A DNA stretch of 64,000 nt, taken from Nannizziopsis barbatae (Eukaryota; Ascomycota; Eurotiomycetes; Onygenales; Nannizziopsiaceae). Below, piece after piece: positions 44,675-57,044 of the stretch. The notes under the pieces were generated by a model. The model made no database searches, had not been told where the DNA came from, and was given only the letters and a program-made list of their open reading frames with translations. The stretch's first letter is position 1; each line of letters opens with the position of its first letter. Position numbers and translations under genes: made by a program. The stretch covers positions 2,852,001 to 2,916,000 of the forward strand of contig JACVYH010000003.1 of NCBI GenBank assembly GCA_014964245.1, read 5' to 3'.

Positions 44675-45840
44675 ATGCTCTTCAGTTTATGTCCTGCTCT
44701 TCTTATTCTCCTCATCCTCCCTGTTCTTCTCTACATATTGGTTTACTTCGCCCTGAGTTTTGATCCTCCTTCGTCGTTTCTGCTTGTCTTCTGGTAACCG
44801 CAGGTGCGTGGAGATCTTTGCTCCTCTTAAAAGTTACAGAGTTTAGCTTACTTCTCGGCGCGTTTTTAGTCATGGTTTGGGTTCACCCATTTGAAAGCCT
44901 CTCGACTGAGGACCAGCTCGCGACTGGTTCTGCTTCAGTTGTTTACAATATCAGGGATCTTGTTGTTTTCAAGACTCCAATCAAGTTTGACACTTCTTCT
45001 AGCAACGGTCCTGAAGACGATGTACGCAATACCTTCTTGCGTCGCCAAAGTCAGGTCTTCATCGACGCGCTAGACAGCGAAAAGCGGATCCTTGAGTTCT
45101 TGGAGGCTGATCCTCATCCAAATATTGTTCGTTGCATCTTCATCTCCAATGATGGAATTTTCCTTGAGCCATTGAAGCAGTCAATCAAGACTTATGTGGA
45201 AGCTACTCCCGATATCCCTCGTTCGGCCAAGGCGCGTTGGGCCCTCGAAATGACCAGTTCCGTCGCCTGGCTTGAAAAACTCGGATTCGTTCATGGCGAT
45301 ATCAGGCCCGAAAATTTCATGTTGACCGATGCCCTTCGCTTGAAACTCGTGGACTTTGATTGCACCGTTACTGCCGGAGAGGTTTTGTACTCGTTCAATG
45401 AACCCTACTGGTTCGATAGAGACGACGATATTCTGAACACCGCTGGCCCCAAACCAGAACAGTTTGCCCTTGGATCCTGCTTGTATTACATTTATCTCCA
45501 GCATGAAGCCACCATTGAAACTGTCGGTGATCATCAGCCTGTCTTCCCGGATCTTACTTCAGTGCCCATCGCGTCTATCATTCAGAAATGCTGGAATCTA
45601 GAATACGTTTCCGTTGGCCAGCTTGCCAACGCTACTTTGTGGAAGGTGGCCAAGTTAGGACACCTTGCTGTCTTTGTCAAGTTTCTTTACAGCAGGTCAA
45701 TTGGTTTCCGTAAATCGATGAGTACCAGCGGAAAAATTGAACCTTTGAAACGCTTCTGCCAGGACTACTTGGAAGAACAGCGCAGATACCATAGTATTCC
45801 TGCTCGTGCCCAGCCTATTGCAATTACTAGGCGCCGCTAA
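44675..45840 (+). CDS. Protein-kinase-like protein with altered catalytic motifs
   Basis: Proposed exons 44675-44793 and 44847-45840; 370 aa. The kinase-like domain shows a loose glycine loop (ATGSASVVYNI), the ATP lysine in VVFKTP, HGDIRPENF in place of HRDLKxxN, VDFD in place of DFG, then DILNTAGPKPEQFALGSCLYY as the helix-F region. So the Asp of the catalytic loop and the metal-binding Asp are kept, while Arg and Gly are changed. Proteins of this HGD/DFD type are known in filamentous ascomycetes, but their substrates are not. Exon 1 encodes a hydrophobic head of about 40 residues (LCPALLILLILPVLLYILV), giving a possible membrane anchor. If that exon is only a pyrimidine-rich leader, the start is ATG 44872 and the protein has 323 aa. 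The kinase-like body is certain; the anchor is tentative. Confidence 0.72.
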
Positions 45841-47530
45841 CCAAATCCCACCGTACCCAAGGACAATGGCGTTAATTGGATTCTTCAATTTCTTCGGTCT
45901 TTCCTGAATCGAACTGGATATCATTGTGACCTTGAGCTAGGGCGTTTAACAGGTTGGAGCATAAATTTGTGGTGCAGGTGTTTCACGGCAATCGAAATGA
46001 TACCCCGGGTGGCTCTCGTGCTGTTCTCTGGTTTCCTGGAGTTTATTAATTCCAAAAAGCCTAAGTGCAGATCATTCTTTTCTCTCTGCTTTCATTTGTC
46101 TTTACCGGACCGTCAATCCTGTTAGGCCGCGGCGCTTTTTACCGAATTCGGTAGATTGAGTTTGTCGGTCTAAAGGGATTGTTCCTGTCCTTTGATTTTC
46201 TTTTCCTTTTCCTTTTCCTTTTCCTTTTCCTTGAACCATGGATATGGCCCCGAATTTAACATGTATGGACGAAACATGCTAAGAATAGCTCCCATCGCCA
46301 CAGGGTCTTTTCTGGGGAAAGGATACCTACAAGTTCCATGGATTGCTCCGAAGTTTACCAACGGCTTTACTACGCGACCAAATCAACCAATACTTCGGGC
46401 AAACTCCAAGATGATATCGTGCGTTCTGCTACAATATGTGCCTACTCGAAATGTAACTAGAAAATTAATGATTTAAACCCCAATAAAAAAAGATTAGTAG
46501 GCCTATTAGTGTTTCACGAGCTCGGGCATTGACCGATTTTCCGTTAGGGAGGACGGAGACATCTGGTGGAGCGGCTTTAGGCGCTGGTGCAACCACGAAC
46601 GAAAACCGGAGACACAAGGACCATATCTTATTGAAATCGATAATTAATAGTACACGCATGAAATAGTGCTACGTGTATTGTTTATCCAATTGGATACATA
46701 GATCAAGATACCTTTTGTTCGAAGAGCTACATCGTGGGTAAGGAGAAAGCGGCCTCGGCTCCGAGGTTGCTAGACCGAAATAATCAGGACGAAGGTCATA
46801 CTGAAAAGGCTTCCAGAGAGCTTCCGAGCTTCGGAAAAAGAAAATAGCCTGAAGCTGGTCCTTGACAGTAACGATCGGGCGTTCCGGCAACTCAAGTTTC
46901 AGACAGGTCTGGGGTGAGGCATCACAATGCACGAGAGCCTGGACATGTTACTCAAATGAATCGGTTACTGAGAAAAAAAAAAATGGAGCCGATGCGGCCA
47001 TTAATGCTTCAAAGACCTTACTACTGGTTTTTTTTATTGTGGCATGAGTATGATACAAGCATTTTCCTCCCTTTGATATCATACAGGCATCAAGGAAAGA
47101 AAAAACATTAAAAGGCAAACGCTCTATAAAGGAGTGAAACATCAAAGGATTTGAATAGGCTATGAATGGTGCTTTCGGGGGTATTAAAAGGATTTTTGCT
47201 TAGTTTAGAGCAGCGTGTTTGCAAGGCTGGTAAACTTGATAAAAAGAGTAACAGAGAAGAGAACGGAGTAGATTCGCAAAGTCAATAATCAATCATAGAA
47301 GCCACGTTAAGAAAGGTCAAACTCCATACCACACCAGGTATCAATCCCAATTGTTGTAAGAGATGAAGTCGTTAAATATTTCCAATACAAGAGATTGGAC
47401 GAGTTCGTGTTATGCCGAGGTCGAAGCAATTCAGCACCACTTTTTCGTACTTTTAACCGTGCACGACTTTTTTTGTTGCCTCTGGCACGGCAATTGGACG
47501 CAACTCGTGCATTGGGTGTAATCAAAAGCT
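45841..47530. other. Convergent gene-free 1.7 kb
   Basis: Lies between the 3' ends of the kinase-like and sensor genes. Contains a TTTTCC hexanucleotide repeat and AT-rich spacer. No coding region seems real on either strand. Confidence 0.5.
46201..46230. repeat. (TTTTCC)5 microsatellite
   Basis: Five exact tandem TTTTCC units. The 5' flank (GATTTTC) and 3' flank (TTG) are imperfect. Confidence 0.95.
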
Positions 47531-48379
47531 TTAAAAATTGGAAGCTGGGTTGACAGGACCTGGGTTGTGGTATTGATCAAGCGTGGTTTTGAAAGGGCTG
47601 TTTGTCATTGAGGGTTCATGGCTGTGCGAGCCGACGGCGGTTCCAGTCAGATCATCTTCATCGGGTTCATTTCGGGATCTCTTGCGACGCAGTCTGAAAA
47701 ATACAACGGCTAGGCCTCCTAGAATCACAGCGCCTCCAACACCAACAACCACACCAATGATAATATTTCTGTTGGTAGCACTCAAACCGCTGCTGTTGTG
47801 AGGTTCATCTTTATCTTTACCCAAACCAGGCGCGTTGGTCTGTTCGGTTACCGGGACGGATGACTGGCTGGTTTCAACGACGGTGCTGCCGCCATCGGTT
47901 GTTCGGGTAAAAGTCACAATCACCACAGTTCGGGATGGAGATTGTGAAGGCGCAGTTGGCGGATTGGTGGTGGCAGGTGGGTTTGGCGATGGATTGTTCG
48001 GAGATGATGCCGAAGGAGGCGACGACTGCTGTGGAGTTGAGGGAGACTGGGATGGTGAAGGAGGTGTCGATGATGGTTGTTGTTGCGAGGATGAAGCCGG
48101 TGGTGGCCTGGACGGACTTTGACTTGGCGAGTCGCTGCTGCTTCGGGGAGTCGAAGAGGGCTGTTCCGATTTGGAACTTGATGGTGTGTTAGATGGCCGA
48201 GGAGTTGGAGTGGGAGAGTCAGTGTCGTCGACGGCACTTCTTCCTCCTGAACCACCGGTTGGCAAAGGGCCTGCAGTGACCTGCCGCTTGTCTAGATGGT
48301 TGACATGGACTCCCGATACGGCGACCGCGAGAAGTATGAGCGAGAGTAGGAAAATGGAGAGGCTTGATGGCGGTCTCAT
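47531..48379 (-). CDS. Mid2/WSC-like cell wall stress sensor
   Basis: Single exon, 282 aa. Type I plasma-membrane protein expected to sense wall tension and signal through Rho1 and protein kinase C. Signal peptide about 1-23, with a Kex2-like KR site at 31-32 (LDKRQ). Residues 45-150 are almost only Ser, Pro, Thr and Gln, a heavily O-mannosylated stalk. A short beta-like element TVVIVTFTRTTDG precedes a single membrane helix at 205-228 (NIIIGVVVGVGGAVILGGLA). The cytosolic tail starts RLRRKRSRNEPDEDD and ends DQYHNPGPVNPASNF, typical of fungal Mid2-type proteins. No WSC cysteine domain or other cysteine-rich head is present, which favours Mid2/Mtl1 type over Wsc type. The MAPKKK of the same pathway is 4 kb away. 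Confidence 0.82.
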   Translation of the reverse strand: MRPPSSLSIFLLSLILLAVAVSGVHVNHLDKRQVTAGPLPTGGSGGRSAVDDTDSPTPTPRPSNTPSSSKSEQPSSTPRSSSDSPSQSPSRPPPASSSQQQPSSTPPSPSQSPSTPQQSSPPSASSPNNPSPNPPATTNPPTAPSQSPSRTVVIVTFTRTTDGGSTVVETSQSSVPVTEQTNAPGLGKDKDEPHNSSGLSATNRNIIIGVVVGVGGAVILGGLAVVFFRLRRKRSRNEPDEDDLTGTAVGSHSHEPSMTNSPFKTTLDQYHNPGPVNPASNF

Positions 48380-49421
48380 CCTGGCTGAAAACGATCGTTA
48401 AGATCACCGTCAGTGCTTAAGTTTCGGAGCAAAGGCGAAGGAGTGGATAGACAAGAAGTGAGGGTCTTGGAGGATGGAGTATAGGTAAAGGATGAAGAAG
48501 AGGACAAGATAAGAATGAAAGAAGGAAAAATAGATAAAGAATAAAGAAAAACGAGTGTGTGAGTGTTGTTAGGTGGGAAGTCAACTGGTTTGTGTGAGGG
48601 AGAGAAAGAAAGTGGAAGAAACGCAGTGATGACAGTGAGGTCAGATGGACGGGTGAAGCACGAGCGAGCCTGGCATTTTTTGCTTTTCACTTCCGTATTT
48701 GTCTGGCGGGCAAAAAGGATTCCCTTCCCTTCGCTGCCAAGAGCTGCACGGGGCAAAACGGGGGTCCAGGCGGGCGAGAAGGGCCAGAAAGGGGAAGGTG
48801 GGGAGCAACTGACACTTGAGACTTGCCTGAATGCGGTTAGCAGCTGTGGTTGGAATTTGCAAATACCGTAATTGTGCATTTTGTGAGACACGAGGGTCCG
48901 CTGTTGACACCGCCTATTGGCTGGCTGGCTATATTTGTACCTGTTCCACCAACCAGATTGCGTAGATGAACTTTAATAAATATTACATAGTCGTAATATT
49001 TCGGTATCGGGTCTGCACTCGGCACATCAGCACGTGATAAAGTGCGCTAGTCTTGAATAGGAACCGCCACCGTCGCTCTTTCAGTGCTGACGTAATGATT
49101 TTCATCGCCGCTTTAATCCCTTCTTGGCAAGGTTGACATCGGAATTGTAGCTTCCCGCAGGATAGCTTTAAAGTGATATGGCCCAAATATTACTTTCCCG
49201 GGACAATTCGAAAGGCATTAAGTTGTCTGGCTTGCGGAGCAGTGCTAGAGGGTTGGTGATATCGGGCTAAAGGAGGACGCTGTGCGCGATTGAAGTATAT
49301 CCGTGCAAGTGGAGCAGACACATGTCCATCAACGCAGACTCTCAAACCGATGGTCTGACCAACACACCTTTCTTACTATCCCAAGCCTCGACGGATGCGA
49401 GAGCTATCATTCGGCTGTTAA
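48380..49421. other. Divergent spacer, sensor and COG3
   Basis: 1.04 kb that must contain both promoters. Purine-rich tract near 48480-48560 upstream of the sensor start fits a leader. An upstream ATG near 49321 opens a short 34-codon frame that overlaps the COG3 start in another frame and may act as a uORF. Confidence 0.5.
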
Positions 49422-51953
49422 ATGTCCTCTGAAACGGCCAACCGGCTGCCTCACCGCCGGAGTGATCCCCCGCCTCTTTCGCCATCTCACAGTGGGCCAA
49501 CCCAGGATACCGACAGGGAGTACACTCCTGCTCAGGAGATCAAGAATGAATTGGACTTCGCGCAATGGTACGGCACTACTCGGGCTACCTTCTTGGAAGC
49601 TTCCTATGAAAAATACCAGTATGTTTCTCTAGGTTCAATTGCCCCCGAGGGTATGCTGACAGCCTCTCAATTCCCCTAGATCCTGTCTGGACGAGTTAGA
49701 GATGACCACTTCCCACCTAGACGAACTCCTGCGGGATAGCTCCTCGACGCTCGACATGCTGTCAGGTTTATCTCGGTCCTTCAAGCTCGTTGAAAACCAA
49801 ACTACCCTATTTCAGCAGCAATGTCAGGGCTTATTGTCCGCTGAGACGAAGAGCACGAAGCTCGCGGATGATATAGAAGAGAATCTCCAATACTATGACT
49901 ACTTAGACCCTGCGTCGAGAAGACTTAATGCTCCCGGAGCTGGCAACTCTGTTCGGACTAGAGAATTCTCTGATATGTTGCGACGTTTGGACGAATGTTT
50001 GGATTATATGCACTCTCATGTAAGCCACAATTCCAGCATGATAGAACTAACATGATACTTACCGTCGAATGAAGGCCGAACATAAAGAAGCCGAGACTTA
50101 CAGGGCTCGCTATCGTCTGCTCTTAACCCGTGCTTTGACACTCATCCGAGGCCATTTCGTTTCCACCTTGCGAGAAATATCTTCTGGAGTATCAAAACGC
50201 ATTGCGGACCGGCAATTGAATGACACGACAATGTCTGCGCTGCTCTACGCAAAATTCAGAGTTGGAGCTGCGGAGATGAAGGGCATCGGGCTGGAAATCC
50301 AGAAGAGAGCAGTTCCACCGCTTGATCCCGAGCAAGGAGCTGAGGCCGAATATCAGAGTCTTCTCAACGAACTTCACTCCAATTTCTCGGCAACCCGAGG
50401 AAAGTTGATTATACCGCTGGTTCGAAAGAGATTACACGACATTGCAAATGCTCCGAGCACGTCAAAGGACCTTGTTGCTTTCGCTCGTGCCAGCATTAGT
50501 TATGTGCGAGGGATCTGCCTAGATGAATTCGACTTATGGGGCCAATGGTTCCATGGACAACAAGGACTGTATGACTTTCTCGAATCCGTTTGTGAACCGC
50601 TGTATGACCACTTGAGACCCAAAGTAATATACGAGACAAAGCTGGTTAAATTGTGCCAGTTATGCACCCTCCTACAGACACGGTATATGATGGACCCAGA
50701 GGAAGAAGGCGAATATCCAAACCCAAATCAGCTAGACTTTTCTGCTCTAATACAACCTATTCTCCAGGATGCACAAACTCGGTTAGTGTTCAGAGCTCAG
50801 GCGATTCTGAGGGATGATATCGAAAGATTCAAACCAAAACCACAAGATCTGGACTATCCTGCTCAAAATAAGAGAGTGTCCCTACTGGATGGTGAAAACA
50901 AAGATTCGGCAGTTTCAGGAGGGAACCAGTCATCTGCAGACTCCGTCCCAAAGTTGCCAATGATCGTTGACGAAGAGCTCGATTCTCCCGGAGAAAAGGA
51001 CCCCAGATGGGATTTCGATACTAGATCGGTCTTTGAAGGCTGGTATCCTACTCTCAGGAAGGCCGTATGGCTTTTGAGTCGCATATATCGGCTTGTTAAT
51101 GTATGCTTTCCCCACTATACGTATTCCCTTTCTAATACAAACTAACTTTTGCCAGTCTACCGTTTTTGATGACCTTGCCCATCAGATAGTCCACCAAACT
51201 AACATGTCTCTACACCATGCTAGTTTACAGATTTCATCTAAGGTCTCCCAGACTGACGCTCAACTCTTTCTCATCAAACATCTTCTCATTTTGAAGCAAC
51301 AAATCGTTGCTTTTGATATCGAATTTGTTTCGCCTGAAGTATCCGTTGACTTCTCTGGTGTGACCAATACATTTTGGGAACTTCGCGAGCGCGGCGGATT
51401 ATTCAACCCACGAAATCTCGTCCGATTACTCGGCAACGGGCTTTTGCCAAGAGTTGTCGAGAATATGCTTGATGCCAAAGTGGAATTAGACGGAAGGCTT
51501 AGGACGGTCATCAATGATTTTACGAATTCCTCCGCAGCAAAAATGACCTCCGCTTTGCCCTCAAAAATAACTGCATCTACCATATCACAGGCTCACAATG
51601 CCGTCGGTAATGTAACCAAAGCTATCCAGAAGGAAGTCCCAGAGCTGCGAAAGGTCCTTAGCAGCTATATCGACGATGTGCGAACGAGAGAAACTCTGCT
51701 TGCTGCTGTGCAGGATAATGTCATTCAGATGTACGAGGATTTCTTTGAAGCGCACTCGTCGGCCATGTCAAGCAACAAGGGTGCTGGAAAAGGGAAAACC
51801 GATGAAGTGTGGGGTGTGGAGACTTTCTCCCAGTGGGCTGAAGGTGTATTCTGCATTGGCCTTTCGGGCCTGGGCGCTTCTCAGGAGAATATTGGTGATG
51901 AGACGGATGAGGAGGAGGATGACTATGATGGACGAAGTGACAAAAGCATATGA
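49422..51953 (+). CDS. cog3: Conserved oligomeric Golgi complex subunit 3 (Cog3/Sec34)
   Basis: Four exons (49422-49618, 49680-50019, 50075-51100, 51156-51953); 786 aa. Subunit of lobe A of the COG tether, which captures vesicles recycling within the Golgi. The N-terminal Sec34 region is clear: FAQWYGTTRATFLEASYEKY, then the coiled coil TTSHLDELLRDSS and LVENQTTLFQQQC. The CATCHR-type helical body follows (ALTLIRGHFVSTLREIS, YVRGICLDEFDLWGQWF, YETKLVKLCQLCTLLQTRY, DAQLFLIKHLLILKQQIVAF). The ending is acidic (DETDEEEDDYDGRSDKSI). All exon joins are in phase and restore conserved sequence. No signal or membrane segment, as expected for a peripheral Golgi protein. Confidence 0.95.
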
Positions 51954-52395
51954 AAGGTGCCTCGATGTACTTAATCTGTTGTTTCTAGAAACATACGAGT
52001 ATTTCTTTCTCAAATATCGTGGAGAATCAGTAGTTAGTATCTAATATTCTCATTTTGCAGTGACCTGCTACGAAGTAAGTCCTTTCACCCCTCATCGTTA
52101 GAGATATCCATTGTATTGAAGTCTGAAAATTGCTCTAGAGAGGACCAGCCCTGCTAGCAATAGACAGAGGTCATCATAATCATATCACAATGAAACAGGA
52201 TAGAAAAATGGAATCATTACAATAAGAAAGGATTGTCGCTAAACTAGTCATTAGAAACAAGAATGGTTGGTTTATAGAGAGTTAGATAGTAAAAAGCGGA
52301 TAATGAAGGATTGACATGAAACGCTCAAACAAAACTCCGGATATATAGAGGGTCACTAAAGATGGTCACGGTGACCGAAGCCGGTAGTAATGAAT
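51954..52395. other. Convergent 3' spacer, COG3 and MAPKKK
   Basis: 442 bp; both 3' untranslated regions by position. No gene seen. Confidence 0.5.
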
Positions 52396-55300
52396 TCACA
52401 TCTGCACGTTCCCGATCTTCGCGTGCAATTCAGTATCCAGGAAGTCGTAGTTAGGGTCAGGAGTACAGAACGGGTGCTGATTTACCAGCGTTCCTGCTGT
52501 AGGGCGATCGAAAGTATTTCTGAAATGATCAGTCAGTATTGGCACAGCGAAATGAATGACGCGGATAAGACTTACATGGTGAAACAGTCGTACATAAAAG
52601 CAAGAGCTGCTGGAGATATATTCATTGACACGTCGTCCGGGATTGGAGGAATCTGGTTCAAGCTTCCTAGTTTGAAAATGGCTCCGATGGCTTCTTCTTT
52701 GCTCCATGGACGTCGTCCGGCGAACATTTCCAAGACCACGCATCCAAGGGACCAGACATCGACTTTGGCGCTGTATCCCTTGCCTTGTGACTGCACGACC
52801 TCTGGTGCCATCCAGAACACGGAGCCTTGCATCGAGTTACTAGCGTCGTTTCCATAAATGTTGGCTTGTTTTTTGGAGATACCGAAGTCCGATATCTTGC
52901 AAGTTCCGTCGAGGTCCAAGAGGATATTGTCCGCTTTGAGGTCGCGGTGGAGAATACCTTTGTCATGTAGGTATTCTAGTCCTCTAAGTGTTTGGATGGT
53001 CAGAGATTTGACGACGCTTTCTTCAAATTTCCCGTGCTTCCGAAGGCAGCTGCCGATAGAACCACCGGCAACGTACTCGAGGTAAATAGATATGGATAAC
53101 TCGCTCCGGTGGCAACCAAGGTATTGGACAATATTGGGATGTTCCAAATGCTGCATGGTGTCAATTTCTTGATCCATGGCCGCGACCATTTCTTTAATAC
53201 GGTCTTTATCGTAGTTGGCGGCCTTTTGATTTACCTCCACTTGCTTGACAGCTAAAATTTCACCAGTTTCTGCATTCATGCCGAGATATACCCGACCGTA
53301 GGTACCTTTGCCAATCAATTGACCCGTGATGATTCTGAAAGTGGCCTGCCGTTGAGGTGTTGTTGCCTTCTCTTGAGCTTGAGGAACCGGGTGTTGAGGT
53401 AGGGGATCAAGCTCACTCAGCCGACTACCAGGTTTAGGACTGATCTGCATAATTCTGGCCCCAAACATCTTTGTACTTTTTCTGCGTAGCATACCGGTTT
53501 GAGAATTTTTGGATGCAGCAATACTTTGATTTCGACGGATTTGATGTGCTCCTTTAGCGACTTCACGTATGGATTTCATGCGACCTAGACCGCCGGAACG
53601 ACTAACGTTTCGCTGCGCAACTGATTTCGTCTTTGCCTTCAATGTGGATTCATCAGAGCCTAATGTATCTGATTGCCCCCATCCTTGGCCAACGCGATCT
53701 CGAAGGGTTTGCGTGAAATCAGGTCCGACCTCTGGCTGAGTGGGAACTGTGGTTGGTGACATTGGAGGAGTCAAGGGAGTCCCTTCAAGGTAGGGCTCGT
53801 CTAAATCAATGTCCGGGAAGAAGTCGTCCAAATGGTCAATCATCCCTTCAACAGTCGGACGAGACGCCCAGATATCGTCTCTCACAATTGAACGGCGACG
53901 GGCGTTCCTCATATCTGTGGGCGATGTATCATCTGTGTCTTGATCGCCAGAATGATGACCGCTGCGTGGATCACTTTGATCGGTCCTTGGTGTCATAGGC
54001 GCGGGGGATTTGAAAGATACGGAAAGGCCTTTGGCCGCCCTGGAGGTGGTATTAACAGTGAGGGCGGGTTTGGCTAATCTGCGGACGATGTCATTTGGTG
54101 GAGAGGATTTTTTCTTTGCCTGGGGTTTATTTTTGTTATTTGCAAGGGGTATGGCAAACAAGCCCTCGTCGGAATCTTCATCAGAATCTGTAGATGTAGA
54201 TGTAGGCTGAGGTGACTTGAGGAATGATACTTCTGTCTCGCGGAACTCGAAATCAGGGCCATGAGATAGCCGCGATTGCGACCTCGTTAGCTCTTCATCC
54301 TTAGCTGTGGAAGAAAATGGTGCTGGCTCATTCTTTTCGGTTGAAGCGGATGCGCCGCTAGAAACCGGCTTTCTTGGTGCAATTTCATCGCCATTAGAGG
54401 GTATTTTGAATGTGGCGGAGAGAGGACTAGAGCGACGAGAAATAGCACTGGTGGAATCGGCCGATTCCGCAAAAAGGGGTTTCGGAACATCCGATCCAGA
54501 GGGCGTGCGAGGCGAGTGACCTAATGGTGATGAAGCCGAAAGAGGTTTGGCGATAGAACCTGACATTCTACCCATGCCGGCAATAGCCCCCGCCACTCCC
54601 ATACTTGGAGAGCCAAGCTTGGGACTAAAAGATGGTCTTTCCTGTGTATCGAACATATCCTTAGAGGATCTTCTGAAGGCTGCTTGAGTAGGAGAGTCCT
54701 TCGTTTTCTCTCCCGGTTTCTTGTTAAGAGAATTGACTTTCGTAAGAGTGCTAGATGCGGATGGTGCGGTTGGAGGCTCCCTCTGAGGAATAAGAGAATC
54801 GGTTCGTTTATCTTCATATGGAGAAGATCTTGGAACATCGAAGTCGATCACGGCTCCCCTCTTGATACCGTATTCGTTGACCGTAGTACCCTGTTTACCT
54901 TGGAGCTGCTCGCGTTTGTTTCGGAGGTACTCCTGTTGCTTTCGTGCAGTTGCTCGGCGATGCTCTTCCAAGCGTGCTAGAAGGTTGGGATCCATGTCTT
55001 CGACTCCATCCTCGAATGAGTGATCGTCTTCTACGCTATAAGGAGGAGGATTGCTATTGGATGGTCGTCGAGCCAAAGCAGGAGAAACTCGGCGCAAATG
55101 CGGAACGTCGTCGGTTGTGATTCTTTGCGGTTTTGCCCCGTTGGCCATCCTATCACCAAACGATAGACCCAAACCAGTATTTCGAGGTGCAAGGCTTTGG
55201 ATGTAAAGTTTCAGACTCCCTTTCTCATCTGAATAGGAACGTCGATTGACAACCAGCATGGTATCACTAAGTGGTTCCTCATGATCGACTTTTCCAGGCT

Positions 55301-57044
55301 CTGTTACATATATAAGAGCACTGCTAGGATCTTTGATCCCAACACCGTTGCACAAGCGAGCTCTCAGCAAGTCTGCAGCATCGAACTCCGTAACATCAAC
55401 CAAGCGGTAATTCCATCCGTCTAGAGTTACAAATATGAAGCGTTTTGAGGGAACGGCTGGCATGACAGGTCGCGAGTAAAAATCGGAGCCCGGTTGAGCG
55501 GAATATCCTAAAGATGTGTCGCTGGAACTTGGTCCTGATCTAGCAGAGTACGGAATTGCCTGGGCATACCGGACAGGACTAGTGGGTGAATCTGCGGCAG
55601 GTTCATCCGGTGAATGATGTGACGGGCCGATCTTCTTTCGAATAGCGCTCAAAAAGCCCTTCGAATCCTTGGAAACCATTTCCGAGTGCTTCATATGCTG
55701 ATCTTGTCGAAAGCCGCGGGCTATCATAGAGTCCGAACTATTTCGTTTATTATTGAATTCGGCATATGTAGACGATGGCTCGGCTGTGGACGCGAACTGA
55801 GCCGCTGGACTGCCACCACGAGACCTACTAGGTCGAAATCCCGGAGAAACTCCTTGATCACTTGATGTCGAAGGACTATGTCTTCTCCGTTCTCCAAACG
55901 CATTAACAAGTATGTTTCTAGATACCTCGGATCTTGAGGCGGGTTCAGAATGGCCAGGATCGGGGAATGGGTGATCGAAAGGGAAAGCATCCGCACGCAT
56001 GTGAGGAGACGTTTCCACCCCACCGTCCGTCGATGCACTCAGATGTGTATTATCAGAGAGTCGTCCGGAGTCTGGATGTTTCGTTTCGCCGATGTTTCTA
56101 ATCAGCTTTCGCATTCGCACTCCTTCTTCGCGCTCACGGGCTTGGTCCCAAGGCACGCCGAGTTTCTCACACTCCTTGTTAAGTTGCGGATATACATCTT
56201 GATGCAGTTTTCCCAGGTTTCCCATACGATTCGCGCCTCCATGTCCTAGGTCAATAAAATCTGCTCCTTTGATATCCAGCGATTTAAAAGCTTCCTGCCA
56301 TTCGGTAGAGAAGCCATTGCTGGCTAACCACAACAACACACGATCCAATGGCCAATTTTCATTGGCTTCGTGGGTCGATATACCGTTATATACAGCACTA
56401 GAAGCATGACGACCCGAATTTTCTCGAGTTGAGACTTGTGATGGCTGTTTTCGGCACTGGTAATTCGATAGGTCCAGACCGGACGAAAATTGAGCGGGCA
56501 ATTGGTGGGCCCGACCGTCTCTACCCGCGTATGACTGAGGAACATATCTGGCCGCTTCCTGCTCATATGGATATGTCGGTCTTTCCGCACGAGAAAAGTT
56601 ATCGTAAGAATCATGAGGTATTAACGGTGGTATCCCAACACCAGGACCAAACGAACTGCCGCCGGGTATATATGTCGCAGATGTCAGAGGCTGGTCATGT
56701 TGAGCCGATGGGATAGAGAGGGACCCTGGGTTCTGGGAATGTTGCGCGCTGTAGGCCAGGTGCTGGTGATAAAGTTGGTTGGCAGACGGTGGTGGTGGAG
56801 GTGGAGGGACATATCCTTGGCTAAAACCCGGCTGCCTCGCCCATGCGCCTTGTTGCCATGAAGACTGGCCGTTGTAGCCGGAGCCCGGTGGAGGCCCGGG
56901 TGGAGGAGGTGGGAAGGGCGCGTGTGATGCCGTATGAGTGACCCTAGGAGGCGGCGGAGGTATATTCACATGGCCCGGAACAGCTGTTTGATTGATTGCA
57001 GATGGATGCCCCGGAATATATGGCTGCTGTCGTTGACTGTCCAT
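52396..57044 (-). CDS. bck1: MAPKKK of the cell wall integrity pathway (Bck1-type)
   Basis: Two exons (52576-57044 and 52396-52519); 1530 aa. Relays signals from protein kinase C to the Mkk and Mpk1/Slt2 kinases. The N-terminal ~150 residues are Pro-rich (VNIPPPPP, FPPPPPGPPPG). Then comes a SAM-like domain around 230-295 (NWPLDRVLLWLASNGFS, DFIDLG), a Ras-association-like segment near 535-615 (RFIFVTLDGWNYRLVDV), long disordered Ser/Pro regions with Lys/Arg patches, and the kinase domain in the last ~290 residues: GKGTYGRVYLG, ATP Lys in AVKQVEV, HRDLKADN, DFGISKK, MAPEVV, WSLGCVVLEMFAGRRPW. The final short exon supplies DRPTAGTLVNQHPFC. Size, layout and the QLIGKGTYGRVYLGMN start separate it from Ste11, which is about half as long. 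Confidence 0.92.

Noticed and set aside
46201..46230. Telomere-like or CRISPR-like repeat
   Set aside because: Plain TTTTCC microsatellite without spacers; no telomeric TTAGGG array anywhere in the window.
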